A DNA stretch of 64,000 bases from Acidobacteriota bacterium (GTDB lineage: Bacteria; Acidobacteriota; Terriglobia; Acidiferrales; UBA7541), in contig QHZD01000042.1 of assembly GCA_003225315.1 (NCBI GenBank), positions 1-64,000 of the forward strand, in the 5' to 3' direction. The notes beneath the pieces are model-generated. The model did no database searches. It had not been told where the DNA came from and saw only the letters and a program-made list of their open reading frames with translations. Within the stretch, counting starts at the first letter, position 1, and the number at the start of each line of letters is the position of its first letter. The translations under genes were made by a program, and so were the position numbers. This document shows positions 44,556 to 54,186 of the stretch, piece by piece.

Positions 44556-45167
44556 GTGGCACCAGAAGTAAATCATCGGCGGGCAGTCTTCGTCTTGGGC
44601 AAGATCGATGAGATCTTGAGTTGGGACAAGACCAAAGAGCAAGAGAAGGACACGCGGTTCGTAGAGCTCGGGGAATACTTGTGCGAGGTCAGGTCGAAGC
44701 AGTACTGGAGGTTGGAGAAGTTGAAGTCATTCGACGAATTTCTCGAAAAACACTTTCCAGAATCGCGCCGCAAGGCCTACTACCTGATGGCCATTCACGA
44801 GAATCTGATGCGAGTGCCGAAGCAGCAACTTCGCGAAGTCGGCTGGAGCAAAGCAGTAGAACTTGTGAGAGTTGCGCGGAAGGACGGGGAAGACTTTGAC
44901 TGTGCAACCTGGTTGCACAAGGCCAGGGAGCTACCGAAGGAAGGTTTTAAGGGAGAGCTAGAACGGCACCTAACAGGCAAGGAAATAGAGTCTTGGGAGC
45001 TTATCTACTTCAAACTCTATAAGAGCCAGCTACCCGTCGTCGAGAAAGCCCTCGAGGCTGCCGGCCTGATGCTCGGAACCGATAGGTCCAGGGGTTACTG
45101 CCTGGAGATGATTTGCGCGGATTTTCTGGCACGTGCAAATCTGGCCGAGACTGAGCCAAAGGATTGA
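44556..45167 (+). CDS. Unknown protein between two nuclease genes
   Basis: About 204 aa from GTG 44556 (TTG 44514 is the alternative, overlapping the nuclease gene). Charged, mostly helical, no membrane segment or signal peptide. Visible stretches: VELGEYLCEVRSKQYWRLEK, SFDEFLEKHFPESRRKAYYLM and a C-terminal GLMLGTDRSRGYCLEMICADFLA. The first half resembles the helical DNA-binding style of phage and plasmid replication-associated proteins, but I do not recognise a family. Its position between a RecB-like nuclease and an HNH nuclease suggests DNA processing. Confidence 0.7.
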   Translation: MAPEVNHRRAVFVLGKIDEILSWDKTKEQEKDTRFVELGEYLCEVRSKQYWRLEKLKSFDEFLEKHFPESRRKAYYLMAIHENLMRVPKQQLREVGWSKAVELVRVARKDGEDFDCATWLHKARELPKEGFKGELERHLTGKEIESWELIYFKLYKSQLPVVEKALEAAGLMLGTDRSRGYCLEMICADFLARANLAETEPKD

Positions 45168-45169
45168 TT

Positions 45170-45409
45170 ATGAAAAGCGCACTGAATTCCACGCGTCTCC
45201 GCCAGAGACAACCTCGACTCAAACTGGATCCGAAACGATACGCGATCGTCCGTGCATGCGTGCTCGAACGAGATGGCTGGCGGTGCCAAGAGTGCGGTTC
45301 CATGGAAGGCCTGGAGGTCCATCACATGAAAGCCAGGGGCCAGTTCGGTGGTGATGTGATGGACAACTTGATTACACTTTGTGTCGGTTGTCACGGCAAA
45401 TGTCACTGA
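45170..45409 (+). CDS. HNH endonuclease
   Basis: 79 aa from ATG 45170. Complete HNH site: CQECG zinc knuckle, LEVHHMKARGQFGGD with the catalytic His pair, MDNLITLCVGCHGKCH with the Asn-His and second zinc pair. It is a minimal single-domain nuclease like those of phages, mobile elements and some defence loci. It starts 2 bp after the preceding stop, so the three genes 43734-45409 form one transcript. Confidence 0.9.
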   Translation: MKSALNSTRLRQRQPRLKLDPKRYAIVRACVLERDGWRCQECGSMEGLEVHHMKARGQFGGDVMDNLITLCVGCHGKCH

Positions 45410-45722
45410 ATGCGCTGGTAAAAACTACGATGCTCAAAGCAAATATGGCGGAGCGGTGGAATCTGGGGACTTGTAAGGCTAAGGAGTCGCTTCGCGACGA
45501 CGAATGACTCTTCAGCATTCGCGCGCCCTAACGCGTGGAACTGGATAAGCCCGCGGGGGGAAGCCGGAGTTCGCTTGTGGCCGAGTCGCTCTGGGGAGCG
45601 AGGCTGCGCCAATGCTAAGCGGTGCTCACGATACACTCGAGTGAAGAGGATTTCGGGTGCCAACTCAAAACAAAACGCCATGCGCAGTTTACGAACGAAG
45701 CTCGGCGCTCCCGTAATCCCAT
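45410..45722. other. Intergenic region between nuclease module and polysaccharide cluster
   Basis: A 313-bp gap between convergent genes. I see no supported gene, tRNA, inverted repeat with a T run, or attachment-site duplication. It may simply be the border between an acquired module and the exopolysaccharide operon. Confidence 0.5.
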
Positions 45723-47117
45723 CTAATAAGCTTGTGGATTTACGAGACCATTGAAGACTGTCAGGAAAATAATCTTAAGATCGAGCACCAGACTCCAGTT
45801 CCGCATATAATAAATATCGAATTGGATTCGATTAGGGATAGAAGTATCACTCCCGCGCAGGCCGTTGACTTGGGCCCAGCCCGTGATTCCGCACTTGACG
45901 TGATGCCGCGCCATGTACCACGGGATTTCCTGTCGAAATTTTTGCACGAAGAAAGTCAGCTCGGGGCGCGGGCCGACCACGCTCATGTCGCCTTTTAGCA
46001 CATTTATGAACTGAGGCAGTTCGTCCAGACTGCTCCGCCGAAGAAAGCGACCGATGGGAGTGATGCGTTGGTCCTGCCGTTGCGTGTGTTGCGAGTCCGA
46101 AGCTTGCGAATCTTGCTCAAACATTGTACGGAATTTCAGCATCCTGAAACGCCCGCCATTCAGCCCCACACGTTCTTGAGCAAAAAATACCGAACCCCGG
46201 GAGGTGAGCTTGATTAAAAGGGCAATAACGAGCATAAAGGGTCCAGCAACCAGTAGAGCCGAGGAAGAGAAGATGATGTCGAAGACGCGTTTGCCAAGGG
46301 CATAGGCGACTGTATCAACGGGATAAGGCCGTACATCAAGTAGCGGAATTCCATAGTAGTCGAAGATCCTTTCCGGAACGAAGACTCCCTCTCCCAAATC
46401 CAATACCATTCGGGCAGGAATGCAGAGGTGTTGAACTGTCTGAAGAATTGTCTGCGCCTCGGCCATTCGCTCCGGTGGCAGTGCCACTATAATCTCGCCA
46501 CAGTGGAAGACATCCACGACATCATCCATGTGATCCCATGCCAGGACTGGTGAACCCTTGGCCGTCTTGTTCTGGCCTGGCAGCGCAACAAAGCAAGCAA
46601 CTTTGCAACGAGCAAGCCGACTTTTCGAAAGTCGTTCAGCGATGCCCGAAGCGAACTCATCGGCACCTAGAACGGCAACTGGAAACCGGCCATTTTGAGA
46701 ATTGTCGATCGCATGCATCACCGCGCGGATTAAGTGAATTAGGCCAAAACTAAGTACAAACATCAGGCTGCAGCCAACGAACACGAAGCCACGCGAAAAG
46801 GTTATTGTCCGATAGCAGAAAAGCAAAGATAAGGACAACAACGTACAATACAGGGTGGCGAGCGCTGCTGTCCTGACGCCCGTTTGGACCGTCACTAGGT
46901 AAACAATGCGATTCAATCGCAAGTGCTCAACCACTAGAGCCCACAACAAGGTTACGAGGATTGTGAAACCGACGTATGCATAATCATCCACTTCTACTTT
47001 GTCGAAGACTTCACTCTGGAAGCGGACGTAACTTGCGATATAGAAAGCAATACCGGGAACCGCAAAGAACGCGATTGTCACCAAAAACTGAATCACGTTG
47101 ATCGAGCGTCTGGGCAT
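45723..47117 (-). CDS. Polyprenyl glycosylphosphotransferase (initiating sugar transferase)
   Basis: 464 aa from ATG 47117 (ggagg 11 bp upstream); GTG 47210 would add 31 residues. Four N-terminal membrane helices, a CoA-binding/Rossmann-like central region, a fifth helix (SSALLVAGPFMLVIALLIKL) and the C-terminal bacterial sugar transferase domain (RVGLNGGRFRMLKFRTM; SLDELPQFINVLKGDMSVVGPRPE). This WcaJ/WbaP-type enzyme loads the first sugar phosphate onto undecaprenyl phosphate. It is the last gene of the exopolysaccharide operon. Confidence 0.93.
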   Translation of the reverse strand: MPRRSINVIQFLVTIAFFAVPGIAFYIASYVRFQSEVFDKVEVDDYAYVGFTILVTLLWALVVEHLRLNRIVYLVTVQTGVRTAALATLYCTLLSLSLLFCYRTITFSRGFVFVGCSLMFVLSFGLIHLIRAVMHAIDNSQNGRFPVAVLGADEFASGIAERLSKSRLARCKVACFVALPGQNKTAKGSPVLAWDHMDDVVDVFHCGEIIVALPPERMAEAQTILQTVQHLCIPARMVLDLGEGVFVPERIFDYYGIPLLDVRPYPVDTVAYALGKRVFDIIFSSSALLVAGPFMLVIALLIKLTSRGSVFFAQERVGLNGGRFRMLKFRTMFEQDSQASDSQHTQRQDQRITPIGRFLRRSSLDELPQFINVLKGDMSVVGPRPELTFFVQKFRQEIPWYMARHHVKCGITGWAQVNGLRGSDTSIPNRIQFDIYYMRNWSLVLDLKIIFLTVFNGLVNPQAY

Positions 47118-47215
47118 AGTAACCTGAACCTCCGGGGAAATTATTTCCGTGACAAGGCGGGTACTCTTGGGGTGAACTCCAAAGCTTAAGTCGTCTAAGC
47201 CCCTTTTCACCTAAA

Positions 47216-48319
47216 CTACGGGGAGCCATTGACAAAAGACATGACCGCCGCGCGCATGCGGCGCTGGAACTGGGGCACGCTCCAACATTCAGCATGCCGA
47301 ACAAGGTTATCCCGGGAAAACTCACATCGCTCGAACTCTCGGACCGCCTGAATCAGCGAATCTGCCGTCTGTTCTTTAAAGAATACCGCTGTCGGCGGAC
47401 TCGCAGAGTGGTTGCGGCCATTGACCGGGATCATTGTCTCCGTGACTCCGCCTTTTCCGTAGCAAATCACGGGCGTTCCGCAGGCATTTGCCTCTAGCGG
47501 GATCAGTCCGTACTCGAGATAGGGCGGGAAGACAACTGCACGGGCTTCGCTATACTCGGCTGCCAAGGTTGCATCATCAACTGTCCCCACAAATAAAACA
47601 TTGCGCTTGGCCATAGCGCGCAGACGCGCCTCCTCTGGGCCGGATCCCACGATGCGTAGCGGGAGACCCAAGCTGTTAAACGCCTCGATAGCAAACTCTA
47701 GTTTTTTCCAACTTTCTAGCCGCGATACCATCAAATAGTGATCTTTTCTGTCTCTGACGGGGCGGAATAATGTAAGATCAACGGGGCAATGGATCACTTT
47801 TGCTGACTTTTCATAATAAGTATGGATGTATTCTTTAGATATCTCAGATATAGCGATGAACTGGTCGACCTTTTGCGCGGCCCGGTAATCCCGATTTCGC
47901 AAGTAATTGAGAAATCGTTTCGTTATCGCAGCGCGCAATGAGGGCCGGAAATACTCTTCGAAATGCCACAGCGCCCTTGTGGGAATATAGCAATAACAGA
48001 CATGCTTACCCGTTGGCGCCGAAACGTATTTTGCGACGGTCGCCGAGCAACTAAGCACCGCGTCGTAATCTCTTAAATCCAGGGACTGCATCACGTAAGT
48101 CGCGAAGGGAAACGACCAGCGAAAAGCGGACGTCGAGCGGACAAACAGGTTGAGCCACGTCGTTCGGATGTTTCGACTGGAGAAGTACGGAAATGTAGTC
48201 TCTGGGTTGTAAGCGAGAGTATATACGTCGGCTTCGGCAAACTCCTCACAAATGTACTGCGCGACCCGTTCGCTTCCGGCCATGCCAAACAACTGATCGA
48301 GAACGATCGCCATCCTCAT
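47216..48319 (-). CDS. Glycosyltransferase family 4
   Basis: 367 aa, GT-B fold. N-terminal MRMAIVLDQLFGMAGSERV; C-terminal donor-binding part SRLESWKKLEFAIEAF, VGSGPEEARL and PPYLEYGLIPLEANACGTPVICYGKGG with the E-x7-E type motif. It adds a sugar to the lipid-linked repeat unit; donor and acceptor cannot be told. The gene appears intact, unlike the dehydratase gene next upstream. Confidence 0.9.
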   Translation of the reverse strand: MRMAIVLDQLFGMAGSERVAQYICEEFAEADVYTLAYNPETTFPYFSSRNIRTTWLNLFVRSTSAFRWSFPFATYVMQSLDLRDYDAVLSCSATVAKYVSAPTGKHVCYCYIPTRALWHFEEYFRPSLRAAITKRFLNYLRNRDYRAAQKVDQFIAISEISKEYIHTYYEKSAKVIHCPVDLTLFRPVRDRKDHYLMVSRLESWKKLEFAIEAFNSLGLPLRIVGSGPEEARLRAMAKRNVLFVGTVDDATLAAEYSEARAVVFPPYLEYGLIPLEANACGTPVICYGKGGVTETMIPVNGRNHSASPPTAVFFKEQTADSLIQAVREFERCEFSRDNLVRHAECWSVPQFQRRMRAAVMSFVNGSP

Positions 48320-48421
48320 AGCAATCGCTCAGAGCTACGATGAAACTCGGTTTTGGGAGGCAAGGTCAATGTTTTGGTTTCGGACGCGCGCCGCGCTCTG
48401 ATCACGAGATGTGACACTTGG

Positions 48422-49395
48422 CTACGAGGCCGCAACCGAGAGTCGATCGGGCGGGTATCCGCGGTTCTCATTGGAGATTGAATGTTTCCCGTTTGAAATA
48501 GCTTCCAGTTCCGCCTGAACCATGACACTGACCAATTCCGGGAAGTCGACTCCGTGGTGCCACTGCAGCTGCTTTCGCGCTTTACTAGTTTCCGCAACAA
48601 GGTCATCCACCTCGGACGGACGGTAGTATAGTGGATCGATCTCCACATAGTTGTGCCAATCCAAGTCCACGCACGCGAATGACAGATCAAGGAAGTCCTT
48701 CACCGAGTGGCTCTCCCCGGTGCCGATTACGAAATCGTCCGGCCTCTCTTGCTGCAACATCAGCCACATCGCTTTGACATATTCAGGTGCGTATCCCCAA
48801 TCGCGTCGAGCTTCCATGTTTCCCAGGTAAAGTTTATCTTGCAGGCCCATCTTGATTCGCGCAGCCGCTTGCGCGATCTTCCGTGTGACAAAGGTCTCGC
48901 CACGGCGAGGGGACTCGTGGTTAAACAAAATGCCACTGCATGCGAATATTCCGTACGCCTCCCGATAGTTTACGGTCACCGAATGCGCAAACAGCTTTGC
49001 GCAAGCGTATGGGCTGCGCGGGTGGAAGCACGTCATCTCGCCTTGCGGCGGAGGGGCTGAGCCGAACATCTCGCTGGAAGATGCCTGATACAGGTGTATT
49101 CGGGAATATCGAAACTGACCCGGACGTGGCTTTGCGCCGCCAGGTTATAGACCTCGTCAGGCCGAATTTCACTGAGGAGCCTGATAAGACTGCTGGAGTC
49201 AGATAGGTCGGCAAAATGCAAAAACATTCGGGCGGTCTTCTGATGCCAATCCGCATACATGGCATCGAGCCGGCCGGTATTGAAGCTGCTCGAGCGACGC
49301 TTGATGCCATGGACCTCGTAGCCTTTATTGAGCAGCAATTCCGCCAAGTAAGAGCCGTCTTGGCCAGTAATGCCCGTAATTAGAGCCCTCTTCAT
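48422..49395 (-). pseudogene. gmd: GDP-mannose 4,6-dehydratase with internal deletion and frameshift
   Basis: The first frame (from 49395) reads [20 protein letters not shown] ... [14 protein letters not shown] and then turns into unrelated residues to a stop at 49033. The second frame resumes at [16 protein letters not shown] (about 49087) and continues with SPYACAK (the Tyr-xxx-Lys pair), [16 protein letters not shown] and RRDWGYA to 48422. Between EYT and YQASSSEM a normal Gmd has about 24 more residues; they are absent and the frame changes at about 49089. The enzyme should be inactive unless the gap is an assembly error. Confidence 0.85.
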
Positions 49396-49500
49396 CGGAT
49401 TCGTATCCTTTCCTTTTCAAGCGGCTAGAATGCATCGACGGCATACACTCGTACCGGTAAGGGAGAAATCAGTTTGCCACCTAGTCTCCTCTTTTCCGAT

Positions 49501-50535
49501 TTATTCAAAGCTGTCTGCTGTCATTCTTGAGTGAACACCCGCTTTTCTCTTTCGAAACCAGCGGTACGTCTTCTCGGTTAGACCCAAAACAACACGTGGG
49601 ATAATGAAAATTGGCACGACTTTGATCCAAAACAGCGGATAAGACCAATACTGTTTGACGTACATCCTGAGGAGCTCAAACTGATCGGAGATGGTAATAC
49701 CCCTGGACTTAAATACTGCCAAGGTCCGTGCCATGCGGTCATTGATCACAATCTTAAAAACATTTCTGTAGGTGCTTGAGTGTGATGGGAAAAGAGAACT
49801 GATGGTTTCCGCATACGCGATATGGGTGATTTGCTGTCTTTTATGAAGGCCCACACGAGAGAGGAAGGAATCGTTCCCGCTACGATAAAAAACGCAAACG
49901 TCACTGACGTAAAACCAATATGCATTTCGTTCCAGAATTTTTCCAATCATATAAACAATAATCCAAGCGTTACAGTGGGGCGTTAGGTTGGTGTTCTTTA
50001 CAATATCCGCCCACAAGGAACGCCGGACCACTTGACAGGAGATGAAACCGAGATGAACTCCCAACGCAGAAAAACATTCGTCGCGGTCGCAAAACAGATG
50101 GTTTCTTCTGAGAGCATTGTGACCCACCGCAGGAACAGTCGCGATGGAGTAGCTCATCGTAGCGTCGAAGGCGGCATAGTTAAGGCTCGCGCCAGCGATT
50201 ACAGGAAACTCTTGAATTAGCTGTAAGACTCGCTCTAACGCTCCTGGACTGAGCAAATCATCGTCACTAAATAGCCAGCAGAATTCGCCATGCGCCATGG
50301 CCACGGATTGAAGAATATCGCGATCCACCCCGCTTCTAGACTCGCTTCCATATGCGTAGATCTGCGGAAAACTTGCCTTTAATGTTTCTATAACCGCAAG
50401 CGTTTCGTCAGTTGACCCACCATCAACGATGACAATCTCTACGCGCTGGTCCGCCTGACTGATGATGCTCCTGAGGCTGGCTTCCAACTCTTTCGCCCGA
50501 TTTAAGGTCGGTATGCAAAAGGATATTTCAATCAT
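49501..50535 (-). CDS. Glycosyltransferase family 2
   Basis: 344 aa, GT-A fold. ISFCIPTLNRAKELEASLRSI, VEIVIVDGGSTDETL and the DxD-like FSDDDLL. The layout with VDRDIL and EFCWLFSDDD matches abequosyltransferase-like GT2 proteins. A hydrophobic C-terminal segment (LFWIKVVPIFIIPRVVLGL) may touch the membrane. It is about 30% like the second GT2 at 50771 by eye, so the pair may come from duplication. Confidence 0.9.
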   Translation of the reverse strand: MIEISFCIPTLNRAKELEASLRSIISQADQRVEIVIVDGGSTDETLAVIETLKASFPQIYAYGSESRSGVDRDILQSVAMAHGEFCWLFSDDDLLSPGALERVLQLIQEFPVIAGASLNYAAFDATMSYSIATVPAVGHNALRRNHLFCDRDECFSALGVHLGFISCQVVRRSLWADIVKNTNLTPHCNAWIIVYMIGKILERNAYWFYVSDVCVFYRSGNDSFLSRVGLHKRQQITHIAYAETISSLFPSHSSTYRNVFKIVINDRMARTLAVFKSRGITISDQFELLRMYVKQYWSYPLFWIKVVPIFIIPRVVLGLTEKTYRWFRKRKAGVHSRMTADSFE

Positions 50536-50814
50536 TTAGCCTACTTGCGCATTTCGCATCATCTTCCAAGCCGGAGGCATTTGGGTCTCACCTAGCTTTG
50601 ACCGGGTCGCGATGTTTAATGCAACCGACACACTCAAAACGAAATAGAAGTAGCCCAGATAGAACTCAAGCCCGGTCAATATTCCTACGACAATCAACGT
50701 AATGAGACCGACGACTAAGCCGGCAACCAACACTAACTCGCTACTGTCTCGTCGTGCCCAGCAAAACCCACTACACCAGCGCCCGAACCCATCTAAGAAA
50801 AGATCCGATGGCAA
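50536..50814 (-). pseudogene. Possible remnant of an O-antigen ligase/polymerase
   Basis: 92 codons from a TTG that lies inside the preceding GT2 gene. Two membrane helices (ELVLVAGLVVGLITLIVVGILTG and FYLGYFYFVLSVSVALNIA) separated by a short turn resemble the last two helices of O-antigen ligase-type proteins. The body of such a protein is missing. The stop abuts the next gene's start. It could also be a real small membrane protein; an intact ligase-like gene is present at 54187. Confidence 0.4.
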
Positions 50815-51802
50815 ATTTCCCGTTCAGATAGAGCGCCGTATTAACGACGATTTTGAAACGGCCCCAAAAACCGCAGAAAGCAAGTACCTTTCTGCTATAC
50901 CCAAATTCCAACAGTTTTGGGCTAATAGCCTCCCATCTCTTGGTGGATTGAATTACCGATCGTAACTTTAACAGCCTATACCAGGGATGCTCTCGAGTCA
51001 TGACCCGCAGAAATGCACGTTTCACTTGCGGATCATCGTAAAATAGTTCATTCGCAAGCAAGAGGTAACCGTCAAAGTCCAACATGTATCGCTTTTCAAT
51101 ACCTTGACTCGAAAAACTATCATTGCCCGGGCGATTTAGGACAAGCGCTGAGGGTATGTACTTGACCAAGCATCGCGTCTTCATAAAAGACAGCAGCGTA
51201 AAGACATGCGCGTAACCCGTCCTACTGAAGCGTTCGTTAAACCCAACGTTCACCCAACTTGACCGCCGGAAGACCATGGCGCACATATAGCAAAAGAGCG
51301 CGTTGTTTGAAGTGGCCAAATTCAGATATGTGAGGAACTGTTCTCTATCCATCAGATCGAATTGATTCGTGGAGCGGTGGTCGGACAGAAATTTTAGGCC
51401 ACGAATTGGTTGCATGTCCGAGTTGCATAGAGTTATATCACACAGATAAATGTCCGCACCCGATTGTATCTCCTCCAGCATTCTGGAAATCGCACCTGGC
51501 CTGATCAAATCGTCGCTAGACATCAGCCAGCAGTATTCTCCTCGCGCCAGCTCGACGGCCGTCGCCATGTCTCTATCCACACCCATATTTTGGGCGCCAC
51601 GATGATAGAGCAGATTCGCAAAGCGATTTTGGAATGAAGCGACTACTTCGGCCGTATTATCCGTGGAAGCACCATCGACTACCACAACTTCAATCGACTC
51701 GTTAACTTGCGGCAAAATACTCTCAAGCGTTTCACCGATAAACGCAGCCCTATTGTAAGTCGGAATGCACACAGATAGTTTTATGGGCTGATCCTCTCGC
51801 AT
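50771..51802 (-). CDS. Glycosyltransferase family 2
   Basis: 343 aa. IKLSVCIPTYNRAAFIGETLESIL, VEVVVVDGASTDNTAEV and the DxD-like MSSDDLI are the GT2 nucleotide-sugar site. VDRDMATAVELARGEYCWLMSSDD places it with the abequosyltransferase-like group, as its neighbour. Its start overlaps the end of the broken methyltransferase frame by about 50 bp. It extends the repeat unit of the polysaccharide. Confidence 0.9.
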   Translation of the reverse strand: MREDQPIKLSVCIPTYNRAAFIGETLESILPQVNESIEVVVVDGASTDNTAEVVASFQNRFANLLYHRGAQNMGVDRDMATAVELARGEYCWLMSSDDLIRPGAISRMLEEIQSGADIYLCDITLCNSDMQPIRGLKFLSDHRSTNQFDLMDREQFLTYLNLATSNNALFCYMCAMVFRRSSWVNVGFNERFSRTGYAHVFTLLSFMKTRCLVKYIPSALVLNRPGNDSFSSQGIEKRYMLDFDGYLLLANELFYDDPQVKRAFLRVMTREHPWYRLLKLRSVIQSTKRWEAISPKLLEFGYSRKVLAFCGFWGRFKIVVNTALYLNGKFAIGSFLRWVRALV

Positions 51803-53100
51803 TGAGCTGATCCTGATTTATGTAGAAGTGCCTATGACAGTTGGCTGTATCGCCGCCAAAAAGAGATTCAATGAACGTCTTGGAACCATTTTGGCGGTTC
51901 AACTCCGGGAGCGGAAAAACCAGCTTAAAGTCCGAGTATTTTGTGTTTTCTTCAAAAAACCTTCTAAAATGCCACGGCAGAACGATCAAATGATGCGGCT
52001 GCATAGCAAGCAATTCGGTTTCCGGGATGATCGGTATCCAGGTTCCCGGCGTGTAGGACCCGAATTTATCTGAATTCACTTCCCCGATATGAGAAATATC
52101 TTTCCCTGTCAGCCCGCAGTATTGCAGAAGGACATTCCCCTTCGTGGAAGCGCCCAGCGCGGCCACGGTCTTCCCTTCGGTTCGGGCGGTCCCGATAAAA
52201 TCAAGTAAGTCACTCTTCGATTTGGCCACGCGCTCCGCAAAGGCTTGGTAGGGCGCGAGTGTATCCAGTCCCATTTCGCGTTCGCGATCAAGGATCTTCT
52301 GTACCGAAGGACAAACGCTCGAATCGCCCCCCGCTTTCGATGCGATAATTGAAAAACTGCCGCCATTGATACCATTGAATTCAACGTCAAGAATCCTGAA
52401 TCCCACACGATCTGCCATCCACTTAATCTGTCGTAAGGCGTAGAATTCCAGATGTTCGTGGCAGACCGTGTCGTAGGAATTCGTCTCCAGCATCGTTGGC
52501 ATGTAGCTCTGCTCAAACATCCATACGCATGAAGGAAATTGGGTCTTCCAAGTCATACAACATGGAAAAAGACGTAATAACCTTGGCTTTCTTTCCGGCA
52601 AAGCGCTCTTTTAGCACTGCGGCCGAGAAGAAGTCGGGAATCAGTTGTATATGCGCCGGGTAGTAGTTGCTGAACTTGACGCCGGTCGGGTCGATGCCCA
52701 CACAAGTCGGTCCGGCCGGATACGCCTGCAAAGTCGTGCTATCGTTGCTACCGATATCGACAACCAGGTCCCCTTTATTCAGTTGGACCTGTCCTAGGAT
52801 TCTTTTCACCTTATTGTTCAGGTGAGCGACCATGCTGGCATTGAGTCCGGAACGATAGCCGTAGTTCTCGCCATACATCTCTCGCAGATCATAGGAATGC
52901 TGCAGTTGCAGCAACCCGCATACCTCGTTACCAGCCACGCATTTGACCAGGCGTAGCGGACCCGTCGTAATATTTGCATTCTTTGCGCGAGGAAACACGC
53001 CTGTAAGCATTTGCTGGCCTAAGTCCAGCACACATTGCAGACGCGTGTTGCCGCAAATCCTGCACTTTTCAATTTTTTTATACACTATTTTCCGCCCCAA
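51750..53100 (-). pseudogene. Sugar C-methyltransferase with internal deletion and frameshift
   Basis: Frame 1 (53100-52513) holds the N-terminal zinc part (CRICGN, VKCVAGNEVCGLLQLQHSYD) and SAM-binding VVDIGSNDSTTLQAYP, ending LYDLEDPISFMR plus three foreign residues and stop. Frame 2 (from about 52535) starts at VWMFEQSYMPTMLETNSYDTVCHEHLEFYAL and holds the C-terminal Methyltransf_14-type domain. Intact relatives have about a dozen residues between FMR and WMFEQSY; these are missing and the frame shifts near 52531. Together the parts look like an NDP-hexose C-methyltransferase. Activity is doubtful. Confidence 0.82.
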
Positions 53101-54076
53101 TTACGCTCGGCTTTCCACTGAGCGTCTGTAGATCCGCCTCAACCATCATGGACACAAGTTCGCGAATACCGACACGCGGTTCCCATCCCAGGGCTTGCTT
53201 TGCTTTCGAAATGTTACCAACAAGCAGAGTCGGTTCCGACGGCCGATAGGCAGCGGCGTCTTCCTGGACATAATCCCGGTAGTCCAATCCCACGTACCCA
53301 AAAGCGCATTCGCAAAACTCGCGAACCGAGTGAGTTTCTCCAGACGCCAGCACGTAATCATCCGCTTGCCGTTGCTGCAACATCAGCCACATGCCGCGGA
53401 CATAATCGCCAGCAAAACCCCAATCCCTGCGGGCCTCCAAGTTGCCGAGGCGAAGTTCGCTTGCCAACCCGAGCTTAATCCTTGCGGCCTCACGGGCGAT
53501 CTTTCTGGTCACGAAATCCAAACCGCGGCGCGGACTCTCATGATTGAATAAAATGGCGGAACAAGCAAAAAGTCCATAGTGCCGCCGATAAATCCGGACC
53601 ATTGAGTCGGCGTAGAGCTTGGCGGCTCCGTATGGACTGCGCGGAATGGCGGGTGTTTGCTCAGACTGAGGGCTCTCCGATTCCGCGCCGAAGATCTCCC
53701 TGCTCGACGCCTGACAAAAACGGATGCTTTGGTCTGTTTCGCGGATTGCCTCCAAAATGCGGGCGACCGCAAGACCGTTCACCTCTCCGATTTCGACAGG
53801 ATCGTCATACATCCCCGAGCCGAAGGAGCAGGCGGCAAAGTTATACAGTTCCTGAGGGCGGCAAAGCGCCAGTAGTTCAGTCGCTCTCCGCTCGTCCAGC
53901 ATATTCCATTCAAGCAGTTCGACCTTCCCCGACAATCCAGCCACGAGATCGGCAGACGCTCTTCGCACATCCCGCGTGGTCCCGATAACCCTATATTCTT
54001 CAGCGAGAAGCAACTCAGCCAAATACGAACCGTCCTGGCCGGCTATGCCAGTAATCAGTGCAGTCTTGATTGTCAT
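53078..54076 (-). CDS. GDP-mannose 4,6-dehydratase-like sugar dehydratase
   Basis: 332 aa, extended short-chain dehydrogenase. NAD(P) motif [16 protein letters not shown], active-site FCQASSREIFG, SPYGAAK (Tyr-xxx-Lys), then [17 protein letters not shown] and NLEARRDWGFAGDYV. It is intact and close to Gmd, but some positions differ (CSFGSGMYDDP for the usual QSHVxxSFExP), so substrate and direction may differ. It may make up for, or act beside, the broken gmd. Its 3' end overlaps the methyltransferase start by 23 bp. Confidence 0.88.
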   Translation of the reverse strand: MTIKTALITGIAGQDGSYLAELLLAEEYRVIGTTRDVRRASADLVAGLSGKVELLEWNMLDERRATELLALCRPQELYNFAACSFGSGMYDDPVEIGEVNGLAVARILEAIRETDQSIRFCQASSREIFGAESESPQSEQTPAIPRSPYGAAKLYADSMVRIYRRHYGLFACSAILFNHESPRRGLDFVTRKIAREAARIKLGLASELRLGNLEARRDWGFAGDYVRGMWLMLQQRQADDYVLASGETHSVREFCECAFGYVGLDYRDYVQEDAAAYRPSEPTLLVGNISKAKQALGWEPRVGIRELVSMMVEADLQTLSGKPSVIGAENSV

Positions 54077-54186
54077 GGTGAAGTCGGCTTCAGGTCGACT
54101 TTTCCGGTACAGCGAAGTAGTGATTACAACCAGAGCAACGATGACAGGAACAACGTAACGAAAGCTGCAGAAGATACCTGAAACAT

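Noticed and set aside
43734-45409. A CRISPR-Cas (Cas4) locus, suggested by the four-cysteine RecB-like nuclease
   Set aside because: There is no repeat-spacer array, cas1, cas2 or effector gene in the window; the similarity is only at the level of the nuclease family.
45403-45681. 92-codon minus-strand ORF after the HNH gene
   Set aside because: No recognisable domain, no ribosome site, overlaps the HNH stop; treated as intergenic.
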